A stretch of 64,000 bases of DNA from Nonomuraea soli (GTDB lineage Bacteria > Actinomycetota > Actinomycetes > Streptosporangiales > Streptosporangiaceae): positions 1,002,262-1,066,261 of the forward strand of contig NZ_JACDUR010000005.1 of NCBI RefSeq assembly GCF_013761175.1, in the 5' to 3' direction. This document shows, piece by piece, positions 60,332 to 64,000 of the stretch. Below the pieces are notes generated by a model. It saw only the letters and a program-made list of their open reading frames with translations, had not been told where the DNA came from and did not search any database. The stretch's first letter is position 1. Every line of letters begins with the position of its first letter. The position numbers were made by a program, and so were the translations under genes.

Positions 60332-61999
60332 ATGAGACGCCCGCTGATCCTTCTGCTGCTGGCGCTGGTCGCCGGCTTACTCTCCGCTCCACCCGCCCAC
60401 GCCGCGCCACCCCTGTCCCAGGGCAAGCCCGCGACCGCCTCCTCCGTCGAGGCGGCGCCCTTCGGCCCCGCCAACGCCGTCGACGGCGACCCCGGCACCC
60501 GCTGGTCGAGCGCCTTCTCCGACCCGCAATGGCTGACCGTCGACCTCGGCGCCACCGCCTCCATCACCAGCGTCGTCCTCAACTGGGAGACCGCCTACGC
60601 CTCGGCCTTCCGCCTGCAGACCTCGCCCGACAACAGCACCTGGACCACGATCCACACCACGACGTCCTCCACCGGCGGCGTCCAGACGATCAACGTCACC
60701 GGCTCCGGCCGCTACGTGCGCCTGTACGCCGACACCCGCGCCACCGCCTGGGGCGTCTCCCTCTGGGAGTTCCAGGTGCACGCCGGCGGCACCTCCGGCG
60801 AACAGCTGCTGTCGTACGGCAAGCCGGGCACCGCCTCCTCCTCCCAGCACGACGGCAACTGCTGGGAGTGCACTCCCGCCAGAGCCTTCGACCTCGACCC
60901 CGCCTCCCGCTGGGCGACGAGCTCCACCAGCGGCTGGGTGGACCCCGGCTGGATCGCCGTCGACCTCGGCGCCACCGCGCAGATCACCAAGGTCGTCCTG
61001 CAGTGGGATCCCGCCTACGCCAGGTCGTACCAGATCCAGGTCTCCCTCAACGGCACCGACTGGACCCCGATCTACTCCACGACCACCAGCACCGGCTTCA
61101 AGCAGGTCCTCAACGTCACCGGCACCGGCCGCCACGTGCGCATGTACGGCACGCAGCGCTCCTCCGCCTACGGCTACTCCCTCTGGGAGTTCCAGGTGTA
61201 CGGCACCGGCGGCGCCCCCACCGCCCCGCCGCCCAGCCCGCCCGACCCGCGCAACCCCATGCAGCTCGTCTGGAGCGACGAGTTCAACGGCGCCGCCGGC
61301 ACCACCCCCGACCCCGCCAAGTGGCGCGCCGACCCGGGCACCGGGCCCAACAACGAGCTCGAGTACTACACCGACCACCGCAACGCCGCCATGAACGGCA
61401 GCGGGCAACTGGTCCTCGAAGCACGCCGCGAGACCACGCCAGGCTCGTCCTGCCCCGGCGGGACCTGCCAGTACACCTCGGCCAGGATGAACACCGGCAC
61501 CAAGTTCCACTTCACCTACGGCCGCGTCGAAGCGCGCGTCAAGGTGCCCAAGGGCAACGGGCTGTGGCCGGCGTTCTGGATGATGGGCGCCGACTTCCTC
61601 ACCGGGCGGCCGTGGCCGTACAACGGGGAGATCGACATCCTGGAGGTGCTGGGGAAGGACACCAAGACGTCGTACTCCACCGTGCACGCGCCCGCGTACA
61701 ACGGCGGTGGCGGCATCGGAGCGCCGTACACCCTGCCCGGCGGGGCGGACTTCGCCGACGACTTCCACGTGTGGGCAGCCACCTGGGACAGCAAGGGGAT
61801 CACGTACACGCTCGACGGCCGGACGGTGTTCACCCTCGACAAGGCCCAGGTCGAGGCCACCCGGGGGCCTTGGGTGTTCGACCATCCGTTCTACATCATC
61901 CTGAACCTGGCCGTCGGCGGTGACTGGCCGGGGCCGCCGGACGCGTCTACGCCGTTCCCGGCGCGGATGCTCGTCGACTACGTGCGGGTGTACCAGTGA
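60332..61999 (+). CDS. Secreted GH16 endo-beta-glucanase with two F5/8-type domains
   Basis: 555 residues. Signal peptide MRRPLILLLLALVAGLLSAP. Two discoidin/CBM32-like domains, about residues 28-153 and 160-290, each with VDLGATA(S/Q)IT and YSLWEFQVYG/VSLWEFQVHA endings. Linker rich in Pro, then GH16 with ELEYYTDHRNA, GLWPAFWMMGAD and catalytic NGEIDILEVLG (two Glu flanking Asp), VFDHPFYIILNLAVGG. Predicted laminarinase or lichenase. Preceded by a CebR-type operator. Confidence 0.92.
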   Translation: MRRPLILLLLALVAGLLSAPPAHAAPPLSQGKPATASSVEAAPFGPANAVDGDPGTRWSSAFSDPQWLTVDLGATASITSVVLNWETAYASAFRLQTSPDNSTWTTIHTTTSSTGGVQTINVTGSGRYVRLYADTRATAWGVSLWEFQVHAGGTSGEQLLSYGKPGTASSSQHDGNCWECTPARAFDLDPASRWATSSTSGWVDPGWIAVDLGATAQITKVVLQWDPAYARSYQIQVSLNGTDWTPIYSTTTSTGFKQVLNVTGTGRHVRMYGTQRSSAYGYSLWEFQVYGTGGAPTAPPPSPPDPRNPMQLVWSDEFNGAAGTTPDPAKWRADPGTGPNNELEYYTDHRNAAMNGSGQLVLEARRETTPGSSCPGGTCQYTSARMNTGTKFHFTYGRVEARVKVPKGNGLWPAFWMMGADFLTGRPWPYNGEIDILEVLGKDTKTSYSTVHAPAYNGGGGIGAPYTLPGGADFADDFHVWAATWDSKGITYTLDGRTVFTLDKAQVEATRGPWVFDHPFYIILNLAVGGDWPGPPDASTPFPARMLVDYVRVYQ

Positions 62000-63294
62000 T
62001 GGCGCGGCTTCGTGCACGCTCCGGAGCACCAGTCATGGGGCGGCTTCGTGCACGGTCCGGTGTGTACCGGCGCCTCGGCCGGGTCGCGGCGCTGGTGATC
62101 CTGCTGGTCGCGGCGCTGGCCGTGCCCGTGCAGACGGCCAGCGCGGCGCCGATCTCCCAGGGCCGCTCAGCCACCGCCTCCTCCGTGGAGAGCGCGGCCA
62201 CCTCCGCGGCCGCCGCCGTCGACGGCGACCCCGGCACCCGCTGGTCCAGCGCCTTCGCCGACCCCCAGTGGCTCGCCGTCGACCTGGGCTCCTCCGTCAC
62301 CATCGCCCGCGTCGTCCTCAACTGGGAGGCCGCCTACGCGAGCGCCTTCCGCCTGGAGGTCTCACCCAACGGCACCACCTGGACCTCCGTCTACTCGACG
62401 ACCACCGGCGCCGGCGGCGTGCAGTCGGTGGACGTCACCGCGACCGCCCGCTACATCCGCCTCTACGCGGAGCGCCGGGCCACCCCCTGGGGCGTCTCGC
62501 TCTGGGAGTTCGAGGTGTACGGCACGGCGGGCAACATCGTCAGGGTCGCCGAGTTCCTGGCCGACTGCCCGTTCACCCACCGCCTCCCCGACGATCCCAT
62601 CATCTTCCCCGGCCTGCCCGGCGCCTCCCACATGCACAGCTTCTTCGGCAACCGCACCGCCAACGCACATTCCACCGTCGCGACACTGCTCGCCTCCACG
62701 AGCAACTGCGACCCCGCCGAAGACCTGTCGTCGTACTGGGTTCCGACCCTGTACGCCGACGGGGCGCCCGTGGAACCCACCGGCACGACCTTCTACTACC
62801 TCGGCGAAGGCGTCGCCGACTCGGTGATCGCCAGGATCCAGCCGCTGCCGCTGGGCCTGCGCATCGTCGCCGGCAACGCCAAGGCCACCGGGCCCGACGA
62901 CACGACGATCTCCCGATGGTCATGCCTGCACGCCGGCCACGTCGGATCGTCGAAGGACTTCGTGAACTGCCCACCTGGCACGATGCTGGAGTCGTACCTG
63001 GACTTCCCGCAGTGCTGGAACGGACGGGATCTCGACTCTCCCGACCACAAGAGCCACATGGCCTATCCGGTCGCAGGGCAATGCCCTTCCACGCACCCGG
63101 TGCCGGTGCCCAAACTCCGCCAGGTGCTGCGGTATCCGGTGAACGGCGACCCCGCGCGGTTCCGGCTGGCTTCCGGGGGCGGGTTCACGATGCACGGCGA
63201 CTTCTTCAACGCCTGGCCGGAGGCGGAGATGGAGCGGCGGGTGCGTGACTGCATCCGGCCGATCATCAAGTGCGGCGCCAACGGGCGTCCGTGA
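61996..63294 (+). CDS. Secreted F5/8-type plus DUF1996 protein
   Basis: 432 residues from a GTG overlapping the glucanase stop; ATG at 61999 or 62035 are alternatives. N-terminal helix LGRVAALVILLVAALAVPVQ is a signal peptide. One F5/8-type domain (about 50-180) closely resembles the first domain of the glucanase; the C-terminal DUF1996 has HMHSFFGNRTAN, WSCLHAGH, FPQCWNGRDLDSPDHKSHMA (partial) and FTMHGDFFNAW. DUF1996 proteins occur in fungi and actinomycetes; activity unknown. Probably co-transcribed with the glucanase. Confidence 0.85.
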   Translation: MMARLRARSGAPVMGRLRARSGVYRRLGRVAALVILLVAALAVPVQTASAAPISQGRSATASSVESAATSAAAAVDGDPGTRWSSAFADPQWLAVDLGSSVTIARVVLNWEAAYASAFRLEVSPNGTTWTSVYSTTTGAGGVQSVDVTATARYIRLYAERRATPWGVSLWEFEVYGTAGNIVRVAEFLADCPFTHRLPDDPIIFPGLPGASHMHSFFGNRTANAHSTVATLLASTSNCDPAEDLSSYWVPTLYADGAPVEPTGTTFYYLGEGVADSVIARIQPLPLGLRIVAGNAKATGPDDTTISRWSCLHAGHVGSSKDFVNCPPGTMLESYLDFPQCWNGRDLDSPDHKSHMAYPVAGQCPSTHPVPVPKLRQVLRYPVNGDPARFRLASGGGFTMHGDFFNAWPEAEMERRVRDCIRPIIKCGANGRP

Positions 63295-63854
63295 GTGTTG
63301 TGGTTCCTTCGTTGATGCGCCAGGCGGGCCGGTTCACGGCCTGCCTGGCCACCGTGGTCGTCCTTGGTACGGCGTGCAAAGGTACGCCGGCAACTTCCAC
63401 CTCAGTTTTGTCTGCCACTTTGTCTGCCACGGACGTCGCGTGGGCCGAGCTGATGATCCCAATGAACGAGCAGGCACTACGCCTCATGGCCCTGATACCC
63501 GAACGAACCTCCAGCACCGAGTTGAGGGACCTCGCCGGCAAGCTCGCTCCCGCTCACCGCACCGAGCTCGAACGGCTGCGGGAACTGCTCTCCGGGCAGC
63601 CGGCCACCAACCCTCACGAGGGTCACGACATGCCCGGCATGATGACCGCCGCGAAGCTTCGGCAGGTGGAAGCGCTGGAAGGGCGAGCCTTCGAGCGGGC
63701 GGCCGTCGACGGGTTGCGGGCTCATCTGGAGCAGTCGTCACAGGTGTGTGCTGGGGAGGTGAGCGCAGGAGCGCATCCGAAGGCCGTCGCACTGGCCGCC
63801 CAGATGCGGAAGGCACGGGGCGACGCGCTTCGTGCCGCGCCGTTCAGCCCGTGA
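63291..63854 (+). CDS. DUF305-like putative lipoprotein
   Basis: 187 residues from GTG (an ATG eight codons later is an option). A lipobox-like LGTAC sits near residue 29. The DUF305 region has AELMIPMNEQALRLMALIPE, where the usual MIPHHQ histidines are Met and Asn, and HEGHDMPGMMTAAKLRQVEA with the second half intact, then AHLEQSSQVCAGEV. DUF305 proteins are implicated in metal binding; loss of the two His may alter this. Linked to the upstream gene by a GTGA overlap. Confidence 0.75.
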   Translation: MSVVVPSLMRQAGRFTACLATVVVLGTACKGTPATSTSVLSATLSATDVAWAELMIPMNEQALRLMALIPERTSSTELRDLAGKLAPAHRTELERLRELLSGQPATNPHEGHDMPGMMTAAKLRQVEALEGRAFERAAVDGLRAHLEQSSQVCAGEVSAGAHPKAVALAAQMRKARGDALRAAPFSP

Positions 63855-63858
63855 AACG

Positions 63859-63899
63859 CAGAAAGGCCCGCACCGGGACACCCCGGGCGGGCCTTTCTG
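63859..63899. terminator. Terminator between DUF305 gene and 5S rRNA
   Basis: CAGAAAGGCCCGC (63859-63871) pairs perfectly with GCGGGCCTTTCTG (63887-63899). Its base pairs give T-rich ends in both directions, so it can serve the DUF305 gene and the opposing rRNA operon. Confidence 0.85.
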
Positions 63900-63909
63900 A
63901 TCAATATTT

Positions 63910-64000
63910 GTGCGGCGGCGACCTACTCTCCCACACCCTGGCGAGTGCAGTACCATCGGCGCAGAGAAGCTTAACTTCCGGGTTCGGAATGTAACCGGGT
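63910..64000 (-). rRNA. rrf: 5S ribosomal RNA, 3' part
   Basis: Read on the minus strand, the segment contains CCGAACCCGGAAGTTAAGC, GCCGATGGTACTGC and GGGAGAGTAGGTCGCCGCCG, invariant 5S blocks. About 90 of the usual 117 or so bases are present; the 5' end lies beyond the window. An rRNA operon therefore comes in from the right. Confidence 0.93.

Overview
The window is very GC-rich, gene-dense DNA from an actinomycete. A WhiB-family gene of the WhiB1/WblE type, a mycothiol-type SigR/RsrA pair, nickel superoxide dismutase, a SigF-like stress sigma factor and many short ATGA/GTGA gene overlaps all fit. The overall flavour suggests Streptosporangiales (Nonomuraea/Streptosporangium-like). That placement is inferred from gene content, not from a search. 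Nothing looks like a plasmid, prophage or complete insertion sequence, so it reads as ordinary chromosome.

Layout. 0-7 kb: the 5' part of a thiolase gene, then four paralogous secreted trypsin-like proteins. The first two keep a full His/Asp/Ser triad. The last two have lost the catalytic Ser (Asp and Asn instead) and carry a large repeat-containing insertion, and each has a CRP-like palindrome and a conserved leader hairpin upstream. 7-16 kb: a TPR regulator, malic enzyme, a polar amino-acid ABC operon with two binding proteins, a CGNR zinc-finger protein, the sodX/sodN nickel SOD pair, and an anti-sigma/sigma pair. 16-23 kb: secreted M28 peptidase, VOC protein, beta-lactamase-like hydrolase, lipid kinase, and whiB1 next to pdtaS. 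23-27 kb: biotin genes bioF, bioD and bioB with a GntR regulator, with a cluster of minisatellites in and around them, ending in a decayed siderophore-interacting-protein pseudogene. 28-35 kb: SNase-like protein, two-component system plus DUF4097 protein, acetolactate-synthase-like enzyme, Ser/Thr kinase. 35-42 kb: a BsaP-like biotin-synthase helper, an FlK-like thioesterase, two membrane HD-domain proteins, the rsrA-sigR operon with its own SigR-type promoter, a methyltransferase, a DksA/TraR protein and a SRAP protein. 42-52 kb: Uma2 nuclease-fold protein, aroA, rsgA, AraC regulator, flavin monooxygenase, thioesterase, I36 inhibitor, hisN, a YhgE/Pip exporter with a degenerate ABC ATPase, fructosamine kinase and a low-molecular-weight phosphatase. 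52-57 kb: the pstSCAB phosphate operon with a PHO box and a co-transcribed response regulator that lacks its phospho-acceptor Asp. 57-64 kb: beta-lactamase-like protein, phenylalanine hydroxylase with a divergent Lrp regulator, a LacI regulator with CebR/CelR-type operators controlling a GH16 glucanase, DUF1996 and DUF305 proteins, and a 5S rRNA entering from the right edge.

Most noteworthy: the pseudo-protease pair with matched regulatory leaders, the pst-linked pseudo-receiver regulator, the minisatellite cluster that has expanded inside bioD and inside a dead SIP gene, a 98-bp dispersed inverted repeat about 20 kb apart, a BsaP gene detached from bioB, and the self-directed SigR promoter lying almost on the start codon of a long SigR isoform.
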